From the NCBI GenBank assembly GCA_904063045.1, contig CAJFCJ010000002.1, positions 806,001-870,000 on the forward strand: a stretch of DNA of 64,000 nucleotides, read 5' to 3'. How positions within the stretch are numbered: position 1 is the stretch's first letter; each line of letters starts with the position of its first letter. Below the pieces are notes generated by a model. That model made no database searches and was not told the origin of the DNA. It was given only the letters and a program-made list of their open reading frames with translations. Shown piece by piece: positions 13,377 to 25,746 of this stretch. The DNA is from Dimorphilus gyrociliatus (lineage: Eukaryota > Annelida > Polychaeta > Dinophilidae). The translations under genes and the position numbers were made by a program.

Positions 13377-13410
13377 AATATATATATATATATATATATA
13401 CTGTATATAC
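13264..13410. repeat. Interrupted (TA)n microsatellite
   Basis: About 147 bp of nearly pure TA dinucleotides with short interruptions. It lies in the expected 3' UTR of the LIM-only gene, just past the candidate poly(A) signal. It is self-complementary, so it can fold and is prone to length error. Confidence 0.9.
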
Positions 13411-13411
13411 A

Positions 13412-13417
13412 TTTATT
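13412..13417 (-). terminator. Candidate poly(A) signal AATAAA for LIM-only gene
   Basis: Minus-strand AATAAA within a short run of overlapping ATAAATAAAT repeats, about 170 nt past the stop at 13587. Longer 3' UTRs are known for Bx orthologues, so a more distal site is possible. Confidence 0.35.
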
Positions 13418-13586
13418 TATTTATTTATAACAGACAATAGGATATTAGTAGATAGTCGCATATATTTTACTCTTTGAGATATATGCTCTTGGTTACATAG
13501 ACTATACATGTGTATGTATAGCCTGTATTATTAGAGGGACAGTGATTGTTATGTACAATGCGTCCTACCATTATGGGCGCAAATCC

Positions 13587-15594
13587 TCAATGCAACTGTG
13601 CAGCGGGTACAGTAATTGTTGTAGTAGTCGTCGTATTGTGATTAGTGGTGGCTATACTATTCGGACTAGGACTTCCGTATCCGCTTGACGCGTCGTCTGC
13701 ATTGATATTCTGAGTTTGGCGTTTCATCTGTGCAAGGGCATTGTAGTTATAATTAGGCGGTGGAACGGCACTGGGAGGCATCGACGCATAGACCATCCTT
13801 TCCTCATAGTCCATTTCGCAAAGAATCTTATTGTCACATAAGTAAAAGCGGTCCCCCACGCAGAATCTGTGACTGCACTGTTGGCACGCGAAACATTCTA
13901 GATGATAGACGTTGCCTTTAGCTCTCATCACCATTTCGAAAGCAGGAATCGTTTTGGAGCAGGCGGCGCAATGGCCGGTTGTGCCGAACAATCTGCGTTG
14001 AAAAGGCGAATTGATTAGCTTGAAGAGGCTCGCGTAATATATGGAGATCGTATTAGGTGACTGCGCGCCGCATTAACGATTATCGCCGCGCATATAAAGA
14101 GGCTTCATTTCAGAGAGTATATATAAATTTATACTAGGCGTAGGCCTAAGCGTTATATATACTCTTAATTAAGGCGGCTGACATGCGAGAAAAAGTAGAA
14201 TGTCAAGATTAATTACTCCAAGAAACGGGGCGCGGCGCACGAAAAGCTCGTTTCTTTTGCTGCGTCATTAACCTTTTCAATTAATTCAACCGTTGTTAAT
14301 TAAAAAAGGCGAGCGCCAACTTACTTTCATTATATACGTACTTATACCTATACGCTGTATTTCTATATGCCATATATATATTATAAGTAACATAAATTTA
14401 CATGAAAGGTTCTAAGCATATGTCTATAAAGACAAATATGTTAAAAATTTTTTTTCTAATCTTATTATTTTTTCCTATAATGTATAATATAATATTGGAT
14501 AAAGATTTATTACAATTTATATATAGACCGGAGTAGTTTTTTTCCATGATAATTGTCTAATCAAGCATCCTTCAGAAAGAAATTTAAATTTATTTAGCAT
14601 AAAGTACTAGAGCCTTATATATTTTAAAAGTGATAAGTTGATTTTTTAAGTAATGTACTTTGATCTTTCAAGTCCTAAGATTTGATGAATTATTTGAGCA
14701 TTATATTTCATATTAAAATTAGGATTTCACAACCTTTTTCTCAAATATTAATAATTTTTATGAAAAATAAATCCTATAAAGCGAATTATCATATACTATA
14801 TTAATATTATATTAATTAGTTATTGTATTTATTGAATTTTCATGCTGACCATTCTTGAATAGATATAATAATTTTGATTTCAATTCAAAATACCTAAATG
14901 ATAAAAGTATAAATAATGCACTACTGTACTGTGGATGAGTAATAGCAGTGTAGTATGTACTAGAAATTTAATTACTATTTAATGTGTCAATACTGTATAC
15001 AGTTGTAAGTATATATTTACAGTATGTACTATTTAGAGCACATACACATATAAATATATTTATGTTATGCTACAAAAGTTATAAGATCTACACTCTCTAC
15101 ATATATAGTGATTCTCGATACATTCACACTAATTATTGCGCTAGCATCATTTTCTGCATCAGTACAAATGCACAATGCCGCGCCTGATTATTTTCAATAC
15201 TTCCTATTCGATGCGTGCGCGCCAACCTTAAATAATCTCTCCTGCACAGCAGTAGTTGGGCTCGACTAAAGAGTGTCGATCCGACTTCTCCAAGTCGACA
15301 GTCACAACAGGAACACTTGAGGCAATCTTCATGCCAATACTGATCGAGTGCCTTGAGCAGATAGCGTTCGGTGATCTTCTTCTGACAACCAGAGCATTGT
15401 TGACCTTCACTGACGGTTTCCAGGGATGTAGGAGCTGGATAAAGCGACCACCATTAAATTTCAATTAAATTTAAATCAATTAATTAACTTAAATCAAACC
15501 AGAGGAAATATAGAATTCATACAGGTGACAATTCGTAATTCTTGAATAGCATTATTATATCTGTCTATGTTATAATGCATCCTATATACATATT

Positions 15595-15630
<36 letters not shown>

Positions 15631-17930
15631 AATGGAAAAACAAAAACGAGTTGCGTTTTCTGCTTTTAAGCTAATGGGCCGATAAGCGTATTTGATTTTT
15701 TTTCGACTAGAGCCACCTAATCCGCGTATATAGCTTATATATGGGAAAAAAGTATATATTTTCTTTCAGCCATATCAAATCGCGTCTGACTTGATGTCAC
15801 TTAGTGGATTGTGAGCTCTTTCAAATCAGGAAATGAACTTGCACAATCGATCAACGCGGTCGCCGATGCGAAACTAAGCGCGCGTGAGAGTGTGTTTATA
15901 TATATGTGGGAACTGTATTAGACACTATTATTCCTCTAACAGTACATAAATGCTTATACACTTTACAAAGTGCATTTTATTTTATTTAAATACACCAAGT
16001 AGCATCTAAGCCGTCTGTTATATTAAAGTAGATAAAATATTAGATATATTGTATAGTCATATATAAAATGTTATCATGTAGTAAGCACGTTAGCTCGAAG
16101 CGTTTTTCATTAAGGCGCGCGCACTACCGCGTACGAAATCAAACGTTAACAGATTGGCGAAATGAAAACGTAATTAGGTTTGAATGTAACGGCGAATCGG
16201 GGCAATGCTCGGCAGCTTTGCGCTAATGGCGCTTTTAAAAAGGCGATATTCGACTGCTAATGCGGGTTCGGTGTCGATGGGCGCCATAGCTAGTAAGAGT
16301 CGCAGATGCGCCTTTTCGCCGCCGGCTTTTAAGGGCGAAAACTCGACAAACAAGCACTAAGATGGAAATTAACGACAGGGACGCACTAGCCGCGTCTAAT
16401 ACCGTATATAGCGGCAGCTATTTAGCGCTATTTGTTGCGGCCTTCTCCCGACACAACTGCACCAATTAGCTATGTGAATGCTTACAATCAACTTGCGGCG
16501 GCAACTTTAGCGTTCGAATTTCAACGACTCTTCTTCTCTCCTTAATTCCTATTCAATAATCATGTGCTTGCCTCGGAGATTCTATATATACCACCCCAAT
16601 TCGCTCTCTCGTAATGAATAATAAATTGCTTTACGCTGCAGATACTTTACAAGAATTATTTTTGTATATAAGGCTGCACAGTTTATAGGCTTATACAGAG
16701 TATTTACGTATTTATACAAACCATACACATAAAAAACAGTATTTGGTACAAAGAGAAGATACTGACAGGTTTTTTGTAGATAAAATGAATAATCATTTCA
16801 CTAGAATGGGATATACCTAGTCAAACAAATAAATTATTATTTAAGAGAGAACGAGGTATAATATACATAGCAATGAAATAAAACGCGCACTCGGTGTGGC
16901 GGTCGTCTAGAGGGACAGCGAGGCAGATTGGCGGCGTCCAGTGGCTAGATTGGACCGCCTGTCCCAAGGTGCGGTTCGGCCCAATCGGCTCCGTTCAATC
17001 AATGCCGCCCAATTACGAAGCCCTATTGTATGCACGGATACATACAAAATATAGAACGCATCTGAGTTACAGTCAATGCACGTCGCAGAAATTGAATGTG
17101 GAACAATCAAACCTTTAGTTGTCTGACAAAAACTTAGAGTTTGGCACATATCTACACAAATATTTTAAACGCCCTAACTAAATTCGCTTCTACCGCCAAT
17201 ACCATTAGCCACGCGCGCGTTTCGCCTCGCCCTTAATTAGATTGATTCCTAATGAGCGATTAGGCCTAGGTCATAAACGGATTGGTATTAGCAATAATAC
17301 GAAGATGAAAGGCGCACGTAAAACATTGGTAATCAGTATAATGAAAAAGTAAATGGTATTGCAATAATCATATTGACCGCAAAGCATATAAATGCGATGG
17401 CGAGGAAATTAATTCTCTTTGCACGTTCCTCATTTGGATGAAAGCAACGACTTTTCTAAATTCGAAAATACCGCACGTGCCCTCGCCAAAAGAAAAAGTC
17501 AAAGGTCGAAACAAATGGTGGCACGCATCGCCTTTCGAGCGAAAAGACGAAACGGAAAGGGCGCCGATTCGGCGGCCAGGCGGAGGCGAGCGAATTTATA
17601 GGCGGCTTTGTCTCATTTCCTGTGTGCTTTGGTCAATTTCCTTTTGCCGCCTGTATGGCGAGCAGCATTTCGATCGCTTTTAGCGCACGTGCGGGCAACG
17701 TCATTTATCTTCTTTCTCTCTCCTCACCACATGCCGATTCGATTTGGAAAAGGGGTGAGAGGAAAAATTCTCTTTCTCTTGTACTCTTTGTGCGTTTAGT
17801 TTTTCGTCAACTGTGCGCACGTCTAGCGCGACAGTTACAGGCGTCGTGGCAGTAAGTGGCGTAATTTACGAAGGAAATTGGAAAACATGTCCAGAATATA
17901 TATATATATATATATATTTAGATATATATG

Positions 17931-17979
<49 letters not shown>

Positions 17980-18916
17980 AATTAGCGTAAGCCGATATAG
18001 TCTGGGTGCGGTCATCAAACATAATGATATAGCACCGAGCCGAGTGGTGCTTGTCGGCAGCGTACTGATTAGCTAAATTAGGAGTGCCTAGCAGCCAACG
18101 ATGATATACGCCCGCAGCTTTGTTATATAGCACGGAGAGAGAGTGTGCGCCGCTCATTAACGCCTAACTATAACAAAAAAGGCGGTATACGCGTCAGGTG
18201 ATTTGCACACTTAATTACAGCCAGGCCTCTTTCTCTCTTCCAATTAATTCGAGACATATTCAGTTGGTAAAATGAAAAGATGTTTAAAAATTCAATTTAT
18301 ATTGGATAATATCTCTATAATAGCTAACAATTTTACCTTCTATTTCTCATATGCACTTTTAGATATTAATTAAACCAATTATTACACCTCATCATTTGTG
18401 TCTCACTCTTTATAATATATAGTGTAAAGCTCAAGCAAAAGATAGATTATGTATATTCTATTCATACATAAAGAACGTACTAACGATATATCGTACATAT
18501 ATACAGTATAAACACGCTTGTAAAAACGTGCGCCGCAACTGCAATTTTACGCTTTGGCGCACATCAAACGCACCGTGTCCAGACTCGGGCTTTGCACAGT
18601 TGCCGTCGACTAATGACAGACTGCAGCAATAATTAGCGCACAAACGATATCGAATGACGGATTCGCGTGCGCTCCCGATTTTCAGGCGCGTGATTAATTC
18701 ATCATAAAAGCCGGCTAATTGCCCAATCAATACTTTATATGTATCAGAGAGCGCACGTGCGAAAACTAGAACTAGAAACTTACCGCTGACCAGATGTTGA
18801 TTAGATGAACGGCTGGGAGCGTCTGCCCCTTCCAGAGGTTGTAAACTGGAATCCCTGGAAGATGTCGAACTCGGACATGAGACTGCCGTAGCCGCTAGCG
18901 AATCTCGTTTCTCCAT
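13587..18916 (-). CDS. Bx: LIM-only protein (LMO / Beadex)
   Basis: Nuclear adaptor of two LIM zinc-binding domains that binds LDB/Chip and limits LIM-homeodomain factors such as Apterous. Exons 18916-18784, 15434-15227 and 13992-13587 join in phase (phase 1, then 2) to give 248 residues. LIM1 (exon 2) includes [18 protein letters not shown] and [15 protein letters not shown]2 (exon 3) includes [22 protein letters not shown] and [10 protein letters not shown]. These are hallmark LMO1/3 sequences, distinct from LIM-homeodomain LIMs, and no homeodomain follows. Unlike short vertebrate LMOs there are about 40 Ser-rich residues before LIM1 and a Thr/Asn-rich tail of about 60 residues after LIM2. 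Start: first ATG after the TATA/initiator at 18926-18957. Alternative upstream first exons are known for this gene in flies and are not excluded. Confidence 0.92.
15605..15630. repeat. (TA)n microsatellite
   Basis: Short pure TA run just upstream of the LIM1 exon, inside the first Bx intron. Confidence 0.85.
16080..16510. promoter_or_regulatory. Candidate enhancer-like island in Bx intron 1
   Basis: About 430 bp markedly richer in GC and CpG than its surroundings. Short words recur: GGCGATAT, GCGCTAATGGCGC, GTAATTAG and GGCTTTTAAGGGCG. Similar islands lie at about 17190-17300 and 17420-17860. No coding frame with a known domain. Their position inside the intron of a developmental regulator suggests cis-regulatory DNA; this rests on composition only. 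Confidence 0.25.
17895..17976. repeat. (TA)n microsatellite
   Basis: About 80 bp of TA repeats with one short interruption near 17920-17932, in Bx intron 1. Confidence 0.9.
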
Positions 18917-18922
18917 CGACCA

Positions 18923-18957
18923 CACTGAATGGCGCGCAACGCCTGCACGCTTTTATA
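18923..18957 (-). promoter_or_regulatory. Bx core promoter: TATA box and arthropod initiator
   Basis: On the minus strand TATAAAAG occupies 18957-18950 and TCAGTG, matching the arthropod initiator, occupies 18928-18923. The initiator A at 18926 is +1, placing the first T of the TATA box at -31, the textbook spacing. The start codon at 18916 would then follow a leader of only 10 nt. Confidence 0.6.
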
Positions 18958-18969
18958 TCAAGTACAATA

Positions 18970-18983
18970 GCGCCCTCTAGTGT
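18970..18983 (-). promoter_or_regulatory. CTCF-like motif abutting Bx promoter
   Basis: Minus-strand ACACTAGAGGGCGC matches CCASYAGRKGGCRS at 13 of 14 positions, about 12 bp upstream of the TATA box. Best such match noticed in the window. Confidence 0.45.
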
Positions 18984-21900
18984 TTGTGGAATAGTTTGGT
19001 TAATTAAGGACGGAATTCGAGAAGGCTAAAGCGTGTTTGCGTAGGATTCCGTAACTGGCGCGGGATGGCTAACGGCTGCTGACCATATTCCAAGTGTAAA
19101 CGATGCTCGCGTCAAAGTCGCGCCAATATACTCCATTAAGGGGTACTCAGCTAAGAGTGTAGACTTTCCACGTTGACGACTGTAATGACAGTAGAACAGC
19201 TGCGTCCCGTAAAAAGTCATTTAATAAAATAAAGATGCAAAATATAGTCAATGCGTAGTACCGGTATACGAAACCTTACTAATTATATATAAACGCTAAT
19301 CTTTTCTCATCACGACAGACAATGCGATTAGGCGAAGCACGCGCGCTAATGAAAAAATTCCACCAAAACGACGCTTTCGGCGAGCGTCGGTTTACCAACT
19401 ATAAACGGCATCCGTAATGGAGAAAATAAGTTTTAGAAAGAAAGAGCGAGAAGATTCATTAGCGAAGGCAAACAAAGCAAATGACGCTATGCGGATCGCA
19501 TTGCAACACGATGAGCGTCTCTGGCGGCGGCGGCAACGGCGGTGGTGGCGGAGAGACTTAAAAAAGCTAAAAATTGAACCAATTTCCCAACTTCTGGCTC
19601 TGGACGTGATGCCCGCGTCAATCAAGCGCTCATTAGGCCTTTTTACGGATCTCATTAGTGTGTAAGCAACGCGCCTCTAGCTGACAAACGCAGTGCAAAA
19701 TTGTGCCAGACATCTGCTGCCCTTAACAAGCACATTATAGGCTTCGGCACCGGTTTCAATCAATTTCTCGCGGCGTCCTTCAAACACTGAAAGGCACTCT
19801 GCGGCACATCGATTATCAAGCCTATAATGCTTACGGACATCGTCGACCGCCGTCGAATTAAAGCCGGTCGACATCGTCGCGCCCTCGACGCTCGTTATCG
19901 AAACGCTCTCAAAAATCGAACGATGTCTATACGCTTAACCGACCTTTCATCTACTTTAACCCAATTACAGCGTTTACAAACAAGACGTTTTTAGAATACA
20001 AGGAGAACGTCTTCTCTTTCACATGCTCTTTACTATAACCAATATATTCCAATAACATGTGCACACAAGTTACTCATAAGGCATTGTATTATGCTTTATG
20101 TATGTTATTAGCCTTGTAATCTAAAGACGAACATGCCGAACTAGCAACATCTCGACACGCGTTCGAACGCATCCGAGCTTGCCTTTAAACAAACCGTGAA
20201 TAGAAGCGGCACGTATTCAGTTTTGCAGTTTTACGCGCGTCGACGATCAGATCATATCTGCTTGCTTACGACAGTCTGCTGCAAACTGATAAGCAACTGA
20301 ATAAAGCGTCGTGTATCGTTTATACTTTCTTTTTAACAACTTTTTCTATTACTTTTCGTTTACGCATTATTTCCGCCCGTCAGAATCGTGCTGGATATAG
20401 GAAATGAAAAATCGTGTTTCTACATTATGCCAATTGTATATTTAAAAAAGAGCAAATAGGAATGTCACGGTGGGGTATGTAAAACAGCAGATGATAATAG
20501 TTAACTTATGAAAGCTTCATTTTAAATTCACTTAAATGATTATTATACTTTCAACAAATTACATAGTCAACTGTATATTATTTTGATAACATAGATATTA
20601 TTATAGATTTTATAATAAGAATACTCATAAGAAATAAGATGTCAGACTTTTATGGTATTTATAATTAAATAAGATAATTATTACTTATAATAACTCTGCT
20701 AACCTCATTCTTAGATGGCAATTTCCCTCCGCTTTGTGAACGCATTATTTTTTGGCGACATCTCTTGGACTTTTTTAATAAATATCATTGTATAAAAGAA
20801 TATTTCAGCATGAATTCAATGTCTTAAAGATGGTTTCCTTTTACGACTTTTCCTAATCTGATTAGTATGATAATATGTCTACTCTGTTGGGTGCATTAGC
20901 TTCAGAATCGAGGTCAGTTCTGACATACCCGTAAGCGTTTTGATCAACTGAACTATGGTGACATTATCTACATTGGATAGATCGCAAACGTTGATTTTTT
21001 TATCATATATTTAAAATTACGATGACTATTTTCGAGCAGGAATTCGATTCTACTACCAGTCACAATGCCTAAGGGGAAAAACGATACCTAAGCTAGTTTT
21101 GAATATTACTGTTTTTGAGTGCCAATCTAACTCTGAACTACAACATTAAATTTTTCTATAATTCTACAGTGAACTATTTACTGACTGATACTCCGAGAGA
21201 TCCGAGATCAAAGTCAAATTATGCGGTACATACTGTAAGTTGCGGCTCTATTCTTGTTATTTGCTTAGATATGCTTCGATTGTGTGCAAGTCACTAGAGT
21301 TCTATTCGTTCGCGAGAACGGGAAGCCAACATCGAGAGTGTATTCCAATTTACTTCGCTGTTAAAAGCTTAATACCAATAAAAATTTTTTATCATTTCAA
21401 GTTCTAATGCTACTATTCTTACAGATTTATTAATTAAAAAATTGATAGTTAAAATTTTTTAATAGCATTACGGTAAAGTGTGTTTTTTTAAACGGAAAAT
21501 ATCTTTAGGTCAATAAAAAAATTACAATTTTGGAGGAAAATGTACATAATAATCTGTAGGATTGATAAACATTGGTTTGTTAAAATAGCTTTTTGCGGAA
21601 AACGTTAAGTTTTAATTTAAATTGCTATCACAAACGTAACATTTGTAATTCTTTCTTGTTTTGATAGACTGTTGTTACTTTCCAAAATTGATTATTATTT
21701 TGGGCTAATTCATTCTCTCTACTTTCGCTTAAAGAATAAACAATTTTGCATTTAATACTTATTTTTTAGCTGAACTATTTCATTTCCAGCAAGATATTGC
21801 TTATATATATATATATATATATATACAGACTGTTTAAATTCACTTTAGCTAACTATTCTACTACTGCTTGCATTTGAATTAGGTAATTTCGTTGTATTCG

Positions 21901-23011
21901 CTATATGACAACACTCATCGGTTTTTCTCTTTAAGTCTTCTAATTCACTTCGTATAGTACATGTAGTACAACCTAATACTCTAAACAATTTTCCGTTCCT
22001 TTAAATAACCAGCAGCCGAAGATCGCAATTGAGATAATGTTTTCTAGTTGTCTTATGGTGAATAGTTTAAGCGTTTTTTTTTGTTTTAAATTTAACATGT
22101 TATTTAAATATTTCTATCTAACTACAATTTAGCATAGTAAAGTGTCAATAATAAATACAATAAAAACAAAATTTGGTGAACACTAAAGTAGAGATATTAA
22201 ACTATAATCACTTTAAACTTATGTTTGGAGAAATACATCTCATTTTACAATCTTATATTATTATCTTATGCTTACTATTTTTAGATTACGAAATTGATTT
22301 CCATTCATCAAAGAAAGCTAAGTGGAAAATTTAATTACCTCGATTTACCCTGACATCTCTATTCTTATAATTGTTTATAAAACATGAAATTGATTACCTT
22401 ATAATTTATAAAGGTTTTAAGATGAATTAAATTTAATTTTATGACGCAATATGAATGTTAGGAGCAAAATTGAAATTAATTGAAAACACCTTTACAATTT
22501 ATTTGTTAAGGCTATTTGAAAACAAGCAGTATTTTGATTGAATTGATCATATCCGATCAAATTTTTTTTACTCGACACAAGTGTATAAGCTCTTTAATTT
22601 TTTCTGCACCAATACTAAGATAGTTGATCAATTTATTAATTCTTATATATAAATATTTAATTTATAAATTAGGTACAATAAATGTCTATATGGTATATTT
22701 TAATATGTTTACACTGTATTTCAAAACTTCGCTTTGAACTATTGATTTCAAATTATTTCTTCATAATACTCTATGCATTCGGTCAGATAGAGAAAATTCT
22801 GCTTCTAAGAAGAATTAAACCTTCCTTCAGGCTATTATCTTACTGTTTTCCAAGGCAACTCCAAAGGAATGAATAGATAAGACAAATAAGTTTTTCTAAA
22901 TTTTGTTTTATAAACTAGTACTTTTTACAGAAGGGTTCAGAAATTTACAACTTTTTTAACAGTGTCGAAAACAAATTAACATAGCTTTTGAAATTTTTTT
23001 GGTAGTAAATA
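18984..23011. other. Intergenic region between Bx and FCP1
   Basis: The first 1.3 kb (to about 20300) continues the GC- and CpG-richer composition of the Bx introns and may hold upstream regulatory DNA. The rest is AT-rich. The short frames at 19026-19874 (both strands), 21115-21297 and 22682-22876 show no known domain. The 3' UTR of FCP1 must occupy the right end. Confidence 0.4.
21802..21825. repeat. (TA)n microsatellite
   Basis: Short pure TA run in intergenic DNA. Confidence 0.8.
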
Positions 23012-25211
23012 TCAAGAGTTTTCAAGTAGTGCCCTTGCCATCTTAGCACCCAATTCCTCCTCAGACTCCTCATCTTCCTTGTCTGTGTTATCAGATAGCA
23101 TACTATCACTTGAAGATTCATCAATGTTATCATAACGAGGTTTCTTACATTTAGGCCTTCGTAGTTTAATCTTTCTTTTCCATCCTTTTGGATATTCTCC
23201 ACTTAAAGATTCATCAGAAGAAGAGTCAGTTACACTTGGACTCGAGAGTACTTTTCGTTTAAGTTCAATTTCTTCAGGTGTTGGGGCCTCTTCATCATCA
23301 GATTCACTAGAAGATGCTCCATCTATGAGATCATCGACTTCTTTGTCCATATTCGACAGCTCTTGTTTTGAAAGTTTGCATAGATTAAATATTGGGTCAG
23401 TCTTGGATTCAGATTCTTTTCGTTTTCGTTCCGCTTCCTTTTTCTTCTCCTCTTCTATTTGTTGTTTAATAGTTTCGGCTTTTTTCTTAGCTAAGCGAGT
23501 TGCTTCTAAATTCTCCCGATTTGCATCCGATGATGTTTGTTCATTCAATGGGAAAAGTTCCTCATCACAGTGCTGCCATCTATCAGCACATTGATATAAC
23601 CAATTAGGATTAACGGTTTTTATCTTTCCCGATTTCATTGCATCGCTAACCTTCTTCGTTCCTAATTTGGAAGCAACTAGATGCGTTGTAGGTTCATCTC
23701 CATGCAATATAATATCATTATGTACAACACTCCCCAACGAAACAGCACTCTGATATGCATAAGAAAGACCTGGTTTAACACATCTCGAAAATACTCCTGA
23801 AAAACATATACGTGTTCCACGTAAAGTTTCAGCCCGAATACTTTGGACAATATTTTTTGTCAATGGTATTGGATCATTTTTCAGGTTGTACTGGTCATAA
23901 TAGCGCTTATGTATTCGATGTAATATATCTTCTAGATGTGATAGATAATCATCTTTATCTTCCCATTCAATCATATCTTCTTCTACTTCTGTTGTTTTTC
24001 CATCCTTATTTATTACCTTTTTCACCTTTGTTATTCTTTCTGATCTAGTAGATTGCTTGCTTGGGTCTAAATATCCCTGTTCCACTTCACCTTCCCTTGG
24101 AACGTGTACTGGTGCATTTATATCTGCAGTACCAAGAAAGAATCTATAAGCTGGCACTTTAACAACGTTTTTATTAAAGCTCCAAACGTCTTCTCTATCA
24201 TCAATGATGACAACCAAGGAATCACCACAAGGAAAGAGAGCGCTAGATATTTAAAAAAATTCGAATAATTTAAACTGGCTAATTTAACTTGTACAAATAC
24301 CTTAGGTTCGCTGTCTTGGCATTTTGAGAAAGACATTCATCTCTTGATAAAATTCTATGAGAAAAGTATTTCGATTCTGGATCTAGAAGATTAGCTATAG
24401 TATGAGCATAACGTCTTACGCCGAATGTTGCGATATGCATTTCATATTTTGCAGACATATTTTCCAAAAAATGTTCAGTCCCTGGTCTAAATTTTGAATG
24501 AAACCACTGCATTTTACCACCAGCTTGACGAGACGGCAGTTCAAAGTGTTGTACATCTTTCAGATTTCGAGGAACGTCGTCATTGGTAGTATGAATTAAA
24601 GTTTGATCAAGGTCAACAAGTAAAACCAGCTGACGATTTTTTAACAATCTTTTTTCATCCTTCCGTCCCAAAATCTCAGCTCTCTGAAAGTATCTTGCTT
24701 AAAAATTTGTCGACATATTTAAATAGCTTACATTTTGAGAAACTTTTAACTCAGGTATACTGTTAACCATGCAGACAGTTGCTGTTTCAGTTGAAGTTGT
24801 AGGATTATCACTAGAACTATTTAATAGAGTATTATTAGTTTTAAAAATAGCACAAATAAACTCACTTTAAAAGATCAATTCCACAATCTGCACATAATCC
24901 CTTCATAATCGTTTGATGAAGACATCGAATGGTAGTATCAATTGTCAGCAACGTTTGGCTGTTAAAATATTTATAATGGACGATATGTTAAATGTAATAG
25001 CTTACTCTTGCTCGACGTTGTCTTCTGCCATTACTAAGATGCTGGCTATGCCTCCAGAGATCTTGCTTTTCAGTGTATATTTTGCTGTATCTCCTTCAAT
25101 TTTGTAATAGCCAAGTACAGTTCCTGGATTGACAATTTCGCCATTTTTAACGTTCCACCTTTTCCAGATAACTGGATGAGGTAACTGAATATTCTCAACA
25201 GGTTGTGCCAT
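23012..25211 (-). CDS. Fcp1: RNA polymerase II CTD phosphatase FCP1
   Basis: Nuclear Mg-dependent Ser phosphatase that dephosphorylates the RNA polymerase II C-terminal repeat and recycles the enzyme. Exons 25211-25006, 24958-24866, 24816-24732, 24683-24301 and 24242-23012 join in phase to give 665 residues. The N-terminus has a biotinyl/lipoyl-like segment, then MKGLCADCGIDL, as in FCP1. The catalytic FCPH motif LVDLDQTLIHTT (DxDxT) is at about residue 152, and CGDSLVVIIDDREDVW closes the domain. A BRCT domain spans about residues 397-485 (GTRICFSGVF to WLYQCADRW). The C-terminus has a Lys/Glu-rich segment and an acidic tail ending in MARALLENS, where FCP1 proteins contact TFIIF. Shorter than human FCP1 (about 960 aa), mainly in the linkers and tail. 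Start: the only ATG preceding the conserved N-terminal segment. Confidence 0.95.
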
Positions 25212-25746
25212 TCTGTACTAACTATTAGTAAGTCGTTTTTATCACTCTTATCTTCCTCCCTACATAATATATTTGACACCAAGGAAAGGAATAATATTTT
25301 GCATTAGTTACTACCAGTTTCTTTTAAGCGATCCTTAAACTGCTTGAAGAGAATTATTTTAAAAAACGGTTAAACTTTTTGCATACAGCTGCCGAAAATT
25401 ACTAAGAAACTCTATTTTGGGAAATGTTCATAAAAAATTGCTCAATATTAACCTTTATATCAATTATTTGCATTATTAAAAGATGGCGCCACTTATACGA
25501 ACGCCCGTATTCCGCAGACAAAAACATAAATTCTTTATTGGCAATTGTAGGGTACCCGTCTCAAAATATGTTGAAAATATTAATAGACATTAATAACAGA
25601 AATAAAAAATAACTGTTTGAAGTCGAATATATAATGTTGTTTTGCATTTGGTTGTTAGAAAATTATCTATATGGTTGAATGCAAAAATTTTTTGATTGAG
25701 AAAAAAATATTCTACGCGAGCCTAACTGGAATGTTCAATTCGTAAA
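25212..25746. promoter_or_regulatory. Bidirectional promoter region of Fcp1 and Nmt
   Basis: 535 bp between two divergent housekeeping start codons. No TATA box at a fitting distance. YY1/TISU-like words surround two ATGs: AAAGATGGCGCC near 25483 and AAAATGGCGGAC at the Nmt start (25747). Such elements are known at short-leader housekeeping genes. Confidence 0.45.
25483..25593 (+). CDS. Possible 36-codon small ORF
   Basis: An ATG in a strong context (A at -3, G at +4, embedded in AAGATGGCGCC) opens 36 codons beginning MAPLIRTPVF and ends at TAA. AATAAA follows 8 nt after the stop (25601-25606). The peptide is basic (Arg/Lys/His) and unknown to me. It could be a short independent transcript, an upstream ORF of Nmt, or chance. 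Confidence 0.15.
   Translation: MAPLIRTPVFRRQKHKFFIGNCRVPVSKYVENINRH

Noticed and set aside
13038-13477. Open frames rich in alternating Tyr and Ile on both strands
   Set aside because: They are translations of the TA microsatellite.
17813-18076. 87-codon frame on +
   Set aside because: Its core is the TA microsatellite and the flanks show no domain.
19026-19874. Overlapping short frames on both strands upstream of Bx
   Set aside because: Mutually overlapping on opposite strands, Arg/Ser-rich from GC-rich composition, with no domain.
23325-24048. Plus-strand frames opposite FCP1
   Set aside because: Antisense shadows of the phosphatase coding exons.
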